Positions 46,124 through 55,193 of a stretch of 64,000 bases of DNA are shown here, piece after piece. Both the position numbers and the translations under genes were made by a program. The DNA comes from Octadecabacter ascidiaceicola. Its GTDB lineage: Bacteria > Pseudomonadota > Alphaproteobacteria > Rhodobacterales > Rhodobacteraceae. The stretch spans positions 186,001 to 250,000 of the forward strand of contig NZ_FXYD01000001.1 of assembly GCF_900185015.1 (NCBI RefSeq), in the 5' to 3' direction. The notes under the pieces were generated by a model, which made no database searches, was not told the origin of the DNA, and saw only the letters and a program-made list of their open reading frames with translations. Numbering within the stretch: position 1 is the first letter of the stretch; each line of letters begins with the position of its first letter.

Positions 46124-47468
46124 GGGAAACTCCGTTTGGGCTGTGGCTAAGGTGACAGTCACGCGGATAGTGTCAATGGCTGCTCTGCTCTGGATCACGC
46201 TGGCGTCATTCGCAAGCGCCCACGAGGTCTTTCCGACCATTGGCGATATGGAAGTCGTTGGCGACCAGATCACGTTCAGCCTTGAAGGGAACTTTGAAAG
46301 CATCGTTGCTGGTATCGATCTGGACGGTTTGGAAGACACCGAAGCCGCACCTGAGGCAGACGTTTATGACAGCCTGCGTGCGCTTGAGCCTGATGCCTTT
46401 GGCGCTGAGATGGAGGCCTATTGGCCGACGATGGCGCAAGAAATTACGGTTCTGGCTGATGGTGAACCTGTTGAGCTGTCGCTAACGTCTTTTGATGTGC
46501 CAACCGTTGGCAACGTCGAGGTCGTGCGCCAGTCTACATTGGTGTTCCAAGGCACGCTTCCAAGCGGCGCGGAAGGTATGCAGATTGAATGGCCGTCTGA
46601 GTACGGAACGCTCGTGCTGCGCCAGATGGGGGTTGAGGCTGGCTGGGATGGAATTTTGTCCGGTGGTGGTTTGACGGATCCTGTGTCGCTCAGCGGTGGT
46701 GGTGAAATGTCCGGTGGCGAGGCGTTCGTTCGCTTTATCCCTGTTGGTGTTGAACACATTGTTCCACTTGGGTTGGACCATATTTTATTTGTGCTGGGCC
46801 TGTTCTTTTTGTCCGTCAAAATGCGCCCGCTGCTGTGGCAGGTGACGGCGTTTACGGCGGCGCACACGGTGACGCTGGCACTGGCGACGATGGGGGTCGT
46901 GAACATTCCAGATGAATACATGTGGATCGTTGAAAGCATCATCGCGGCGTCCATTGTTTATGTCGCGGTCGAGAACATCTTTACCGATGGTCTGAACCCT
47001 TGGCGGCCTGCAATAATCTTCTGTTTCGGTTTGTTGCACGGGCTGGGATTCGCGTCGGTTCTTACGGCCTATGGCCTGCCGGATGGTGCCGTTCTGCCCG
47101 CGTTGCTGGGCTTTAACATCGGTGTCGAACTGGGCCAGCTGCTGTGCATTGCGATTGCATTTATCATCGTGGTCACCGCGATCCGCCTGTCTGAGGACGG
47201 CAAGACCAACAAAACCGCTGCATGGGTCTATATGGCAATCGCAATTCTGGTTGTGCCTTTGGCCATCATTCCTGTGTCCGCAATGGGACCAGAAGCGGTG
47301 GAGGCTTATTTGCCACTGTTGTTCATGGTTGCGGCTTTGTCCGGTCTGTGTGCGGCGTCTTGTGCGGTGGAACGGTTCGAAAGCTACCGACACATGGTCA
47401 CAATGCCAGCCAGCATCGGGATCGCCCTGATCGGTGCGTATTGGGTCGTTGAACGGGTCTTCCTGTAA
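46116..47468 (+). CDS. HupE/UreJ-family protein
   Basis: About 450 residues. A signal-like stretch (VSMAALLWITLASFASA) precedes HEVFPTIGDMEVVG. A periplasmic beta domain covers about residues 40-210, then the membrane domain starts with FIPVGVEHIVPLGLDHILFVLGLFFLS, the family His/Asp pattern probably binding metal. Seven or so hydrophobic segments follow with FTAAHTVTLALAT and FGLLHGLGFAS. Start: ATG 46116 has AAGGA 8 nt upstream but overlaps the divergent DUF4198 start; GTG 46152 is the alternative. Family members import nickel or cobalt; metal identity is open. Confidence 0.82.
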   Translation: MRMGNSVWAVAKVTVTRIVSMAALLWITLASFASAHEVFPTIGDMEVVGDQITFSLEGNFESIVAGIDLDGLEDTEAAPEADVYDSLRALEPDAFGAEMEAYWPTMAQEITVLADGEPVELSLTSFDVPTVGNVEVVRQSTLVFQGTLPSGAEGMQIEWPSEYGTLVLRQMGVEAGWDGILSGGGLTDPVSLSGGGEMSGGEAFVRFIPVGVEHIVPLGLDHILFVLGLFFLSVKMRPLLWQVTAFTAAHTVTLALATMGVVNIPDEYMWIVESIIAASIVYVAVENIFTDGLNPWRPAIIFCFGLLHGLGFASVLTAYGLPDGAVLPALLGFNIGVELGQLLCIAIAFIIVVTAIRLSEDGKTNKTAAWVYMAIAILVVPLAIIPVSAMGPEAVEAYLPLLFMVAALSGLCAASCAVERFESYRHMVTMPASIGIALIGAYWVVERVFL

Positions 47469-47495
47469 ACTTGTTTGGGCCCGCAGGATAAGGGC

Positions 47496-47524
47496 TTGCG
47501 CCACCTTAAAACCCGTTCTATACG
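47496..47524 (+). promoter_or_regulatory. Predicted rpsB promoter
   Basis: TTGCGC (47496-47501) and TATACG (47519-47524) are 17 bp apart. The start would give a leader of about 115 nt before rpsB, containing GC-rich complementary stretches (CCCCAGACGGGGGCGGG). Confidence 0.55.
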
Positions 47525-47644
47525 GCGCTCACTAAATCCCCAGACGGGGGCGGGTGAATTGGGGAGAAATCCCAAGGCATCCACCGGTTGACCAAAAGGT
47601 TGATACCCCCGTCCAAGGCTAATGAAACCGGAAAGGAAACGACC

Positions 47645-48424
47645 ATGGCTCTTCCAGAGTTTACCATGCGCCAACTGCTTGAAGCAGGCGTACACTTCGG
47701 CCACCAGAAGCAACGCTGGAACCCGAAGATGCAAGAATTCATCTACGGCGCCCGCAACGGCATCCACATCATGGACCTTACACAGACGCTTCCAATGTTG
47801 GATGCGGCTCTTGATATCGTTCAGAAAACTGTCGCTAAAGGCGGCCGCGTTTTGTTCGTTGGTACCAAGCGTCAGGCGCAGGCTCCGATTAAAGAAGCTG
47901 CTGAGAAATCCGCGCAGTTCTACATGAACCACCGTTGGTTGGGTGGCACACTCACCAACTGGCAGACTGTTTCCAAGTCTATCCAGCGCTTGAAGGCGAT
48001 CGACGAAGCATCCGAGCGTGGCTTTGAAGGCCTGACCAAGAAAGAACGTCTTGGCATGGAGCGTGAGCAGGGCAAACTCGAAGCATCCCTTGGCGGTATC
48101 CGCGAAATGGGCGGCGTTCCTGACCTGTTGTTCGTCATCGACGTCAACAAAGAAGACCTGGCCATCGCTGAAGCCAACAAGCTGGGCATCCCAGTTGTAG
48201 CTGTTGTCGACACCAACTGTTCCCCAGCTGGCATCGACTACATCATCCCGGGCAACGACGACGCGGCCCGCGCGATTGCACTTTACACAGACCTCGCTGC
48301 ACGCGCGGCTCTGGACGGCATGACAACACAGATGGGTGCCGCTGGTATCGACATCGGTGAGATGGAAGCCTCTGTTGAGGAAGAAATCGCCGCAGCAGAC
48401 GCTGAAGCACCTGCTGCCGAATAA
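47645..48424 (+). CDS. rpsB: 30S ribosomal protein S2
   Basis: 259 residues from ATG 47645 (AAAGGA 7 nt upstream). Signature [22 protein letters not shown] at the start, [13 protein letters not shown] in the middle and a variable acidic Ala/Glu tail. S2 joins the 30S subunit late and contacts S1. First gene of the usual rpsB-tsf pair, 77 bp from tsf. Confidence 0.97.
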   Translation: MALPEFTMRQLLEAGVHFGHQKQRWNPKMQEFIYGARNGIHIMDLTQTLPMLDAALDIVQKTVAKGGRVLFVGTKRQAQAPIKEAAEKSAQFYMNHRWLGGTLTNWQTVSKSIQRLKAIDEASERGFEGLTKKERLGMEREQGKLEASLGGIREMGGVPDLLFVIDVNKEDLAIAEANKLGIPVVAVVDTNCSPAGIDYIIPGNDDAARAIALYTDLAARAALDGMTTQMGAAGIDIGEMEASVEEEIAAADAEAPAAE

Positions 48425-48501
48425 GGCCGCAAGCGCGACACGAATTTGGGTGCGGGGATAGCCTCGCGCCCACTTCAATCACATTCCAAAGGAGACCAAA
48501 G

Positions 48502-49374
48502 ATGGCGATTACAGCTGCATTGGTAAAAGAACTGCGTGACTCCACAGGCGCGGGCATGATGGACGCTAAGAAAGCGTTGACAGAAACAAACGGCGACATG
48601 GAAGCTGCGGTCGATTGGCTGCGCACCAAGGGTCTTGCAAAAGCTGCTAAGAAATCCGGCCGTACGGCTGCTGAGGGCCTCGTGGCTGTTGCTGTTAAAG
48701 ACGGCAAAGGCATCGCGGTTGAAGTGAACTCTGAAACTGACTTCGTTGGTAAAAACGCTGACTTCCAGAAAATGGTTTCCGGCATCGCTGGCGTTGCGCT
48801 GTCCGTTGACGATGTTGACGCGTTGAAAGCAGCTGACATGGACGGCAAGTCCGTTGAGCAAACTGTGACTGACGCTGTTGCGATCATCGGTGAGAACATG
48901 TCCGTACGTCGCATGGCAACACTCGGCGGCGACACAGTCGTTTCCTACGTTCACAACGCGGCTGCACCTGGCATGGGTAAAATCGGCGTTCTGGTTGCAA
49001 TGACTGGTGGCGACGAAGCCCTTGGCAAGCAGGTTGCGATGCACATCGCGGCTGTAAACCCAGCAGCACTTTCCGAAGCAGACATGGATGCGTCCATCGT
49101 TGAAAAGGAAAAGCAGGTCCAGATGGATATCGCACGTGAATCTGGTAAGCCAGAAGCTGTGATCGAAAAGATGATCGTTGGCCGTATGAAGAAGTTCGTT
49201 GCTGAAGCAACTCTTCTGAACCAAGCCTTCGTTGTGAACCCAGACCTGACTGTTGGGCAGGCGGCTACTGAAGCTGGCGCGACCATCACAGGGTTTGCAC
49301 GTTTGGAAGTTGGCGAAGGCATCGAAGTCGAAAAAGAAGACTTCGCGGCTGAAGTTGCCAAAATGAATGGCTAA
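48502..49374 (+). CDS. tsf: Translation elongation factor Ts
   Basis: 290 residues. N-terminal UBA-like domain with [20 protein letters not shown], then [18 protein letters not shown] which holds the EF-Tu contact region. It is the nucleotide exchange factor for EF-Tu. It follows rpsB and is closed by a strong terminator. Confidence 0.97.
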   Translation: MAITAALVKELRDSTGAGMMDAKKALTETNGDMEAAVDWLRTKGLAKAAKKSGRTAAEGLVAVAVKDGKGIAVEVNSETDFVGKNADFQKMVSGIAGVALSVDDVDALKAADMDGKSVEQTVTDAVAIIGENMSVRRMATLGGDTVVSYVHNAAAPGMGKIGVLVAMTGGDEALGKQVAMHIAAVNPAALSEADMDASIVEKEKQVQMDIARESGKPEAVIEKMIVGRMKKFVAEATLLNQAFVVNPDLTVGQAATEAGATITGFARLEVGEGIEVEKEDFAAEVAKMNG

Positions 49375-49407
49375 TTTAGAACATTAAGTTCTGTATTTAA
49401 GTTATTG

Positions 49408-49435
49408 AAAGACCGTCCTTTTTGGGCGGTCTTTT
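49408..49435 (+). terminator. rpsB-tsf terminator
   Basis: AAAGACCGTCC (49408-49418) pairs with GGGCGGTCTTTT (49424-49435) with one mismatch, ending in a T-run. Complementary A-runs allow it to act on the minus strand too. Confidence 0.8.
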
Positions 49436-49765
49436 GCGTTTTGACGGTATTGGCGGCCTTGCAATGGGAGATCGCAAGGCCGCGCTGACGTGCATCACAG
49501 GGATAAGAAAAACAATACACGACTACTCAGGGTGCTGGCCCTTTTGGGCTTAGCCCAAACGGACCAGCGTCCGGTTTCCCGGTGTGGCTAAGCTTGCCTT
49601 GAAATCCCAAGGGGTCGAAACCACTGTTCCCAGGCCTAAGGCCACCACTCACGGAACAACCTTAGAGTTGCATTTACGTTAGGGAAACTACAGTACGGGA
49701 TTCCTTACCGACGCATAATCGCAGGAAATAAAGGGGAAAAATTGCTCAAATCGCGCAGAATTGCC
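49436..49765. other. Hairpin-rich gap between tsf and the LuxR gene
   Basis: 330 bp without an ORF. Inverted repeats seen: 10-bp stem GCGGCCTTGC/GCAAGGCCGC (49453-49483); a long hairpin 49534-49568 (GCTGG..TTTGGGC / GCCCAAA..CCAGC); CCGG/CCGG (49571-49582); CCTTG/CAAGG (49597-49612); GTTCC/GGAAC with an inner GGCCT-A-AGGCC (49626-49657). A long-range pairing between 49530-49540 and 49640-49650 (one mismatch) would close the middle part into one domain. It does not match SRP RNA, RNase P RNA or tmRNA key sequences that I can recall. It may encode a structured RNA on either strand. Confidence 0.5.
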
Positions 49766-50515
49766 TTAGGCCGCTTCGGACTCGATCACGAACATCTGGT
49801 TATAAAATGCAGCCTTTAGAACGGCTTGCGCTGTGGTTTCCACATCCAAAGCTTCGCGCGCCAGTCGAAGGTGCTTCTCAATCGTCGCCGCTGTAAGCTC
49901 CAACAAGATGGCGATGTCTTGCGTTGTTTTGCCATCGCCAACCCACTGAAGAACCTCGCGCTGTCGCTTTGTCAGCTGACGTTGGGAATAGGGCAGGGTT
50001 TGGATTTTCAGGTGCATCACGTTGTTTATCATCGTGATTTCGTCGCCATGCTCCGCCCAAATCTCTTCAACGTCGTCTTGTGTCATGCCGACCTTTGCCG
50101 TTAACGCCGTTGCGCCCTTGGTGCGCTCTGTAACACTTAGAAAGCTAACCGTGTAGCCTGCGGTGACGTTCTGGCCGACGTTGAAGGCCATAACAGCTTG
50201 CTCAGAGGCACTGAGCTCAACCTGACGCATCCAATTCCAAGAGCACGCACCAGTATTGGCGAGCGCCCAGCGGATCATCGGGGCGTGATAGAGGTGACCT
50301 TTGCCAAGGAATTCTTCCATGTAGCTGTCACCGTGATTGGTGAGCAGAACCCAGTCTTGCGGATCACCAAGCGAGTGCCCACTGCGGTAACGCGTGAAGC
50401 CGTAGATGATACGATCAAAGCCGTAAGAGGCCATTCTGTTCGAATGCAACGCCCAGAGCGCCTCGACGGTTGGGGCGTTGGTTAAGGCATTCAAGTATGT
50501 GACGAGTTCTGACAT
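49766..50515 (-). CDS. LuxR-family autoinducer-binding regulator (solo)
   Basis: 249 residues. The N-terminal autoinducer-binding domain (about 1-170) includes YGFTRY, MIRWALANTGACSWNWM and GYTVSFLSVTERTKGA. The C-terminal GerE helix-turn-helix begins LTKRQREVLQWVGDGKTTQDIAILLELTAATIEKHL. Family members respond to acyl-homoserine lactones. No luxI synthase is in the window. AGGA sits immediately upstream of the ATG, so the start could be misread. Confidence 0.85.
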   Translation of the reverse strand: MSELVTYLNALTNAPTVEALWALHSNRMASYGFDRIIYGFTRYRSGHSLGDPQDWVLLTNHGDSYMEEFLGKGHLYHAPMIRWALANTGACSWNWMRQVELSASEQAVMAFNVGQNVTAGYTVSFLSVTERTKGATALTAKVGMTQDDVEEIWAEHGDEITMINNVMHLKIQTLPYSQRQLTKRQREVLQWVGDGKTTQDIAILLELTAATIEKHLRLAREALDVETTAQAVLKAAFYNQMFVIESEAA

Positions 50516-50700
50516 TCCTAATGGGTATCACTGTTTAAGCGCCGCGCGAAGTATTTTTGAACCTTTGGTCTATTGTAGTGAAGGTGGTGTTAGCCGTGCT
50601 CGGTATCTATTTGAATTTAAACCTCAATACATATTTTACATAATACTGATTATGAGAAAAGGGTATTGGAATTTACGGGGCCAGAAGATAACCCACCCCA
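50516..50700. other. Upstream region of the LuxR gene
   Basis: 185 bp, AT-rich in its outer half (50620-50680). It must hold the LuxR promoter on the minus strand. No clear lux-box palindrome is seen. Confidence 0.4.
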
Positions 50701-51161
50701 CTAGCTGTGGTTCCAGTCATCCGGACTATCTGAATTGTTTAGCGACAACCCGATGATGTCGCCCTGTGTTGAGCACCCAAGCCCGAGAACCGTACGTCTG
50801 GTGTACGGGCATCGATTGCAGTGCGGATCGCATCAGAGCGTGCATCGTCTGCGAGCAACCGTTTCATTCCGGCGAAATGGTGATCGACGCAGTAGCCGCA
50901 GTCGTTCAATGAGCTGATCCAGACGCCAAGTACTTCGAGAAACCATTTCGGGATCGTATTGCCGGAATGATGAAGCACATATTTGTAGATCGCAATATTC
51001 CCTTCCATCGAATGTGGGCGCAACGAGTGCTTCATCATGATGTTGTCGACGTTGTTGTCGAGACCCTTAGCGCGGTCATAAAGCGTTTTGAGCTTACCAG
51101 TGGCGTCATCGTAAGGAATGGTTTCGATCCAAGGAATATCGTTTCCTTTGATGGGGTCTGA
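50701..51161 (-). pseudogene. AhpD-like (carboxymuconolactone decarboxylase family) peroxidase remnant
   Basis: Reading the minus strand, an open frame without a start codon (from a stop above 51161) encodes PIKGNDIPWIETIPYDD..., then the AhpD core with CGYCVDHHFAGMKRLLADDARSDAIRTAID ending ARTPD. Right after this, a different frame gives RTVLGLGCSTQGDIIGLS and runs to the stop at 50701, which is how I remember the normal C-terminus of this family. So an internal stretch, of the order of 60-70 codons, is missing, and the 5-prime end is also lost. Active-site CxxC is still present. CGTAC occurs on both sides of the join. The intact family gives about 190 residues. Confidence 0.75.
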
Positions 51162-51175
51162 TCACCCTACCCTGA

Positions 51176-51209
51176 TACGAAAAATGCCGGAACCCAAGGG
51201 TCCCGGCAT
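51176..51209 (-). terminator. Terminator of the liv operon
   Basis: On the minus strand ATGCCGG..ACCC / GGGT..CCGGCAT (51184-51209) is followed by TTTTTC, 25 bp past the livK stop. Confidence 0.85.
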
Positions 51210-51234
51210 CTTATTCTTAGCTAAGCAGTTTTGC

Positions 51235-52425
51235 TTATTGGATCAGTTCAGCAGCCCAAGCGCCGTCTACAACTGTCGACTTGGAGAAGTTGCCAGCAAC
51301 GTCACCGTTTTCGTCGAAGTCTTGGTTGCCTGCGCCACCTTCGTAGTTGATGTCGCCACCAGCTGCGAGGATCGCTTTAGCTTCAGCCCACTGACCTGGC
51401 AAGATGATTTCACCTGGTGCAGAGGAAATCGCGCGCAAGGAAGCCGCGATTGCTTCACGGTCTGCGGAACCAGCGTGCTCAATTGCGAGCGCCATCATGA
51501 ATGTCGCGTCATAGGAGTTTGGCACGAACGGGTCAGATGCTGGAACTTCAGCTGCGTCAGCGATTGCCTGCCAAGCTGCGTATGCAGGTGTGCTGCTATC
51601 AGACGCCGCAGTTGTGAACGTAGTTGTTCCAAGGTTTTCAGCACCGATCTGCTCAATCACTTCGTCTGACAGCATGCCGTCAGCGCCGATGAAGTTCGTG
51701 AACGCACCAGTTTCGAGCGCGTTACGCATCAATGTGATGCCGCCGGAACCGTAGTATGAGAACAACGCGAGGTTTTCAGAAGACGCACCGATTGTCGCGA
51801 CTTCAGAACGGTAAGATGCTTTGTTTGGCTCGTGTGCTTCATTCGCAGTCACGGTGCCGCCCATGCCTTCGTATGCTTCAACGAAAACAGCAGCGATTGC
51901 CGCGTTGTAGTCGTCGTTTGCGTAGGAAACAGCCAGCTCGGTCATGCCCTGTGCTATCGCGAGTTCTGCCAGTGCAACACCTTGGTATGCGTCAGAAGCA
52001 GTTGCACGGAACACGAGGTCAGTGCCGTCTTCCATTGTTGTGATCGCTGGCGAGGACGCGGAAACAGAAAGCGTTACAACACCTGCTGGGATGGATACGG
52101 ACTCAGCTTGCGCGATTGCAGCACCGGAACAAACTGGGCCAACGATTGCGGATACGCCGTTTACGTTGATCAGCTTTGTTACCGCATCAACAGCAGCGAC
52201 TGGGTCACATGCGGAGTCAGCACGCACAACGTTGAACGCTTGGCCGTCAGCGAACATGCCGCCTTGGTCGTTGATGTTCTGCGCAGCTAGGTCAACAGCA
52301 GCAGCCATTGGTGCAACCAGATCAGGAATCGGGCCAGTCATACCCATTGGGTTGCCGATGTTTACATCAGCCATTGCGGTTGTTGCGAGAAGTGTCGCAG
52401 CTGTCGCGAAAGTCATAGTTTTCAT
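51235..52425 (-). CDS. livK: Branched-chain amino acid ABC transporter, substrate-binding protein
   Basis: 396 residues with a Sec signal (MKTMTFATAATLLATTAMA). The Peripla_BP_6 fold shows DVNIGNPMGMTGPIPDLVAP, AVDLAAQNINDQGGMFADG and VSAIVGPVCSGAAIAQAE. Two cysteines (DSACDP and GPVCSG) may bond. It is the last gene of livG-F-H-M-K and ends with the operon terminator. Ligand is probably a branched-chain or similar amino acid or amide. Confidence 0.85.
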   Translation of the reverse strand: MKTMTFATAATLLATTAMADVNIGNPMGMTGPIPDLVAPMAAAVDLAAQNINDQGGMFADGQAFNVVRADSACDPVAAVDAVTKLINVNGVSAIVGPVCSGAAIAQAESVSIPAGVVTLSVSASSPAITTMEDGTDLVFRATASDAYQGVALAELAIAQGMTELAVSYANDDYNAAIAAVFVEAYEGMGGTVTANEAHEPNKASYRSEVATIGASSENLALFSYYGSGGITLMRNALETGAFTNFIGADGMLSDEVIEQIGAENLGTTTFTTAASDSSTPAYAAWQAIADAAEVPASDPFVPNSYDATFMMALAIEHAGSADREAIAASLRAISSAPGEIILPGQWAEAKAILAAGGDINYEGGAGNQDFDENGDVAGNFSKSTVVDGAWAAELIQ

Positions 52426-53522
52426 TTGGTTTCTCCCGTTAAACCCGCGTCGTTGTTGTCTGCCTTTGGTGATGCGGGTCTCACCTCTGGTAGTATCCCT
52501 TCAGGATAGCGCTGCAAGATAACTTGCATCAAGATGCCAATCAGCATCATACGCAAGAACCCTGCCCGTGTCTGCAAGAAGCTTGGATCAAGCGTCGAGA
52601 AGATATTTGAAATCAGCCCGATAGAGCCGGTGATGACCAGTTCAGATGCAGACCAGATGGTCCAGATCAGGAACGCACCAAGGATCGCACCACGGTTGTT
52701 ACCAGAGCCACCGAGGATCAACATGACCCATGTCAAGAACGTGACTTTTGCTGGGTCAAAAGTGTTGGTTGGTTCAATCAATCGCAGGTGTTGTGCGAAC
52801 AACGCCCCTGCCAAACCCATGATCGCGGCACCAATAACAAATGCTTCAATACGGCGGCGTGTGACGTCTTTGCCGGATGCACGTGCCGCTGGCTCGTTTT
52901 CGCGGATCGCGGTCATCATGCGGCCCCAAGGGGCTGTGCGTGCGCGTTCCAGCATGCGGTAGATAATGTACACGATCAAAAGGATCGTCGCGGCAAACAA
53001 TGGCTGCCAGTACCAGTTCGGCAGCTTGTCAAAGAAGGCTTCCCAGTTTTCTGATGTTCCGAACCAGCTCATCGGCCAGCTGGAATAGAAACGTTCTTCG
53101 CTGAAGTGTTCCCAAAAACGCGGGATCTTGTTTACGCCGCGCGGGCCGTTGGTGATCTCGGTTTCGTTTTTCAGAACCAGCTTGATGATCTCGGCGATAC
53201 CGATTGTGGCAATCGCCAGATAGTCCGCGCGTAGACGAATACAAATCAAGCCGATGAAGGCCGCGACGATGGCGGACATGATCATGCCCACAAACATCCC
53301 AAGCGGCAGCGGCAGACCAAACCCACCCAAGTGGAACGTGGACTCAGCCGTCGTCAGCAGCGCGTAAGTGTAGGCACCAACAGCCGCAAAGCCGACGATA
53401 CCGACGTTAAACAGCCCTGCGAAGCCCCACTGGACGTTCAGCCCAAGCGCGAAGATCGCGTAGATGCCACCAACCGTCAGGAGCGACAGAAGATAGAGGA
53501 AATATCCAACATAAGCTTCCAT
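52422..53522 (-). CDS. livM: Branched-chain amino acid ABC transporter, permease LivM
   Basis: 366 residues, about ten hydrophobic segments. The LivM pattern LNVQWGFAGLFNVGIVGFAAVGAY at the start and GRMMTAIRENEPAARASGKDVTRRRIEAFVIGAAIMGLAGALFA is the cytoplasmic coupling loop. It overlaps livK by ATGA and the livH stop as TAATG. Confidence 0.9.
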   Translation of the reverse strand: MEAYVGYFLYLLSLLTVGGIYAIFALGLNVQWGFAGLFNVGIVGFAAVGAYTYALLTTAESTFHLGGFGLPLPLGMFVGMIMSAIVAAFIGLICIRLRADYLAIATIGIAEIIKLVLKNETEITNGPRGVNKIPRFWEHFSEERFYSSWPMSWFGTSENWEAFFDKLPNWYWQPLFAATILLIVYIIYRMLERARTAPWGRMMTAIRENEPAARASGKDVTRRRIEAFVIGAAIMGLAGALFAQHLRLIEPTNTFDPAKVTFLTWVMLILGGSGNNRGAILGAFLIWTIWSASELVITGSIGLISNIFSTLDPSFLQTRAGFLRMMLIGILMQVILQRYPEGILPEVRPASPKADNNDAGLTGETK

Positions 53523-54475
53523 TAGAACGACCTCCCCTTGAACAGCCCTTGCGGACGTACGATCAGCATGACGACCATGATTGCGAACGCGACGCCGGTT
53601 TTATAGCCCGGTGATAGAAGCGGTGTGTCGCCGATCCACGGATAGGCGCTCAATTCTTCTGCGAGGCCGATAATCAAACCACCAGCAACCGCACCGTATG
53701 GTTTGCCGATCCCGCCAAGAATGGCAGCGGCGAACATAGGCAGCAGCATTCTGAAGCCCATCGTTGTCTCAAGCATTTGGGTGTCCATTACGAGGAAAAC
53801 ACCGGCAGCCGCGGCGCAAATACCGCCAACGATCCACGTCGCGCGAATGACTTTATCAACGTTGATCCCGGTGACGTGCGCCAGATCCGGGCTGTCAGAC
53901 ACAGCACGCATAGCTTTGCCGATACGTGTGCGGTTCAACAAATAGCCGAGTGCAACGACGAGGATGATTGTCCCTGCGAAGATGAACAAGTGCTTGTTTG
54001 GCATGAGGATTTGCAGCCCCATGTTTGAGGTGATCTCGCTTAGGGTGGCGTTAGGTTTGGCAATGCCGCGCACGAATGTGATCTGGTTTGGACCCCAGAT
54101 GACCTGCACAGCCGAGCGAATGATCAGCATCATACCAAAAGACGCCATGACGACCTTGATCGTCTCTGCTTTGCGAAATGGCTTATAGAAGAAGCGGTCT
54201 GTCGCGAGGAATATCAAAATAACGAGGGCGGCGGCAGGTACCATCGCGATCAGCGGATGAAGTGCCCAGTCCGAAAAGCCAAAGTAGGCCCCAAGAGCAG
54301 TAAACGCCGCCATCACGGTCCACGTCAGGTACGCACCCGACATCATGATTTCGCCGTGGGCGAAGTTGGAAAAGCGCAAAATGCCGAATGTCAGCGTGAT
54401 GCCGATCGCGCCGAGCGCATAGATGCAGCCCAGAACAAGACCGGGGATGAAATAGTAGTTTACGAATTCCCACAT
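53522..54475 (-). CDS. livH: Branched-chain amino acid ABC transporter, permease LivH
   Basis: 317 residues from ATG 54475, placed directly after the livF stop (TGATATG). LivH features are MWEFVNYYFIPGLVLGCIYAL, ITLTFGILRFSNFAHGEIMM and GKAMRAVSDSPDLAHVTGINVDKVI. Longer readings to 54622 overlap livF and lack support. Confidence 0.9.
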   Translation of the reverse strand: MWEFVNYYFIPGLVLGCIYALGAIGITLTFGILRFSNFAHGEIMMSGAYLTWTVMAAFTALGAYFGFSDWALHPLIAMVPAAALVILIFLATDRFFYKPFRKAETIKVVMASFGMMLIIRSAVQVIWGPNQITFVRGIAKPNATLSEITSNMGLQILMPNKHLFIFAGTIILVVALGYLLNRTRIGKAMRAVSDSPDLAHVTGINVDKVIRATWIVGGICAAAAGVFLVMDTQMLETTMGFRMLLPMFAAAILGGIGKPYGAVAGGLIIGLAEELSAYPWIGDTPLLSPGYKTGVAFAIMVVMLIVRPQGLFKGRSF

Positions 54476-54476
54476 A

Positions 54477-55193
54477 TCAGTGACCCCCGCCCAAGAACAT
54501 GCGTGCAATTTCAGGATCAGCGGCAAGCCCTGCCCCCGTCCCTGTGTGACGGTTCGCACCGTCCACCAGCACATAGCCACGATCAGACACGCCAAGCGCT
54601 TGCTTGGCGTTCTGCTCAACAATCAGGATCGGCACGCCGGTTTCCTTGATTTTTTGAATGGTCCCGAAAATTTCACCACGGTATTTGGGCGATAGCCCAG
54701 CCGTTGGTTCATCCAGCAGCAAAATCTTGGCATCCACCATCAGTGCCTTGGCCATCGCGACCATCTGGCGTTGGCCACCAGACAGCGACCCCGCCGCCTG
54801 ATTGCGCTTTTCGGCTAGGTCGGGAAACAGCACGTACATTTCTTCCAGACGTTCCTCGACACCGGTTGGCCGCGTCCACGCGCCCATCTCGAGGTTTTCT
54901 TTTACGCTGAGGTTCACAAACACGTTGTTGGTTTGCGGCACGTAGGAAATGCCCTTTTCGATGACTTTTTGCGCGGGTGTGTCGGTGATGTTTTCACCGT
55001 TCAGCTCAACCGTGCCTTCAGAGATGTTCAAAAGCCCTAGCACGGATTTCATCGCGGTGGATTTACCAGCACCGTTCGGGCCGATGATAGCGACGATCTC
55101 GTTCGGGTTCACGAACATCGACAGATCATGAAGAATTTCGGTTTGGCCGTAGCCAGCCTTGAGGTTATTTAGCGACAATACAGGCTGGGTCAT
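54477..55193 (-). CDS. livF: Branched-chain amino acid ABC transporter, ATP-binding protein LivF
   Basis: 238 residues. Walker A is IGPNGAGKSTAMKS near residue 37, the ABC signature LSGGQRQMVAMAKAL, and Walker B KILLLDEPTAGLSP. LivF type by its N-terminal LNNLKAGYGQTEILHDLSM. Overlaps livG by ATGA. Confidence 0.92.
   Translation of the reverse strand: MTQPVLSLNNLKAGYGQTEILHDLSMFVNPNEIVAIIGPNGAGKSTAMKSVLGLLNISEGTVELNGENITDTPAQKVIEKGISYVPQTNNVFVNLSVKENLEMGAWTRPTGVEERLEEMYVLFPDLAEKRNQAAGSLSGGQRQMVAMAKALMVDAKILLLDEPTAGLSPKYRGEIFGTIQKIKETGVPILIVEQNAKQALGVSDRGYVLVDGANRHTGTGAGLAADPEIARMFLGGGH

Noticed and set aside
47384-48478. 364-residue minus-strand frame across rpsB
   Set aside because: Fully antisense to rpsB, which has the RBS and family signature.
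49436-49765. 6S RNA, tmRNA, SRP RNA or RNase P RNA in this gap
   Set aside because: None of the key sequences (for example the SRP GGTCAGGTCCGGAAGGAAGCAG loop or a tmRNA tag beginning Ala-Asn-Asp-Asn) is present; only a vague 6S-like stretch is seen, so no family is named.
51118-51669. 183-residue plus-strand frame antisense to livK
   Set aside because: Cys/Ser-rich translation without family resemblance; livK on the other strand is clear.
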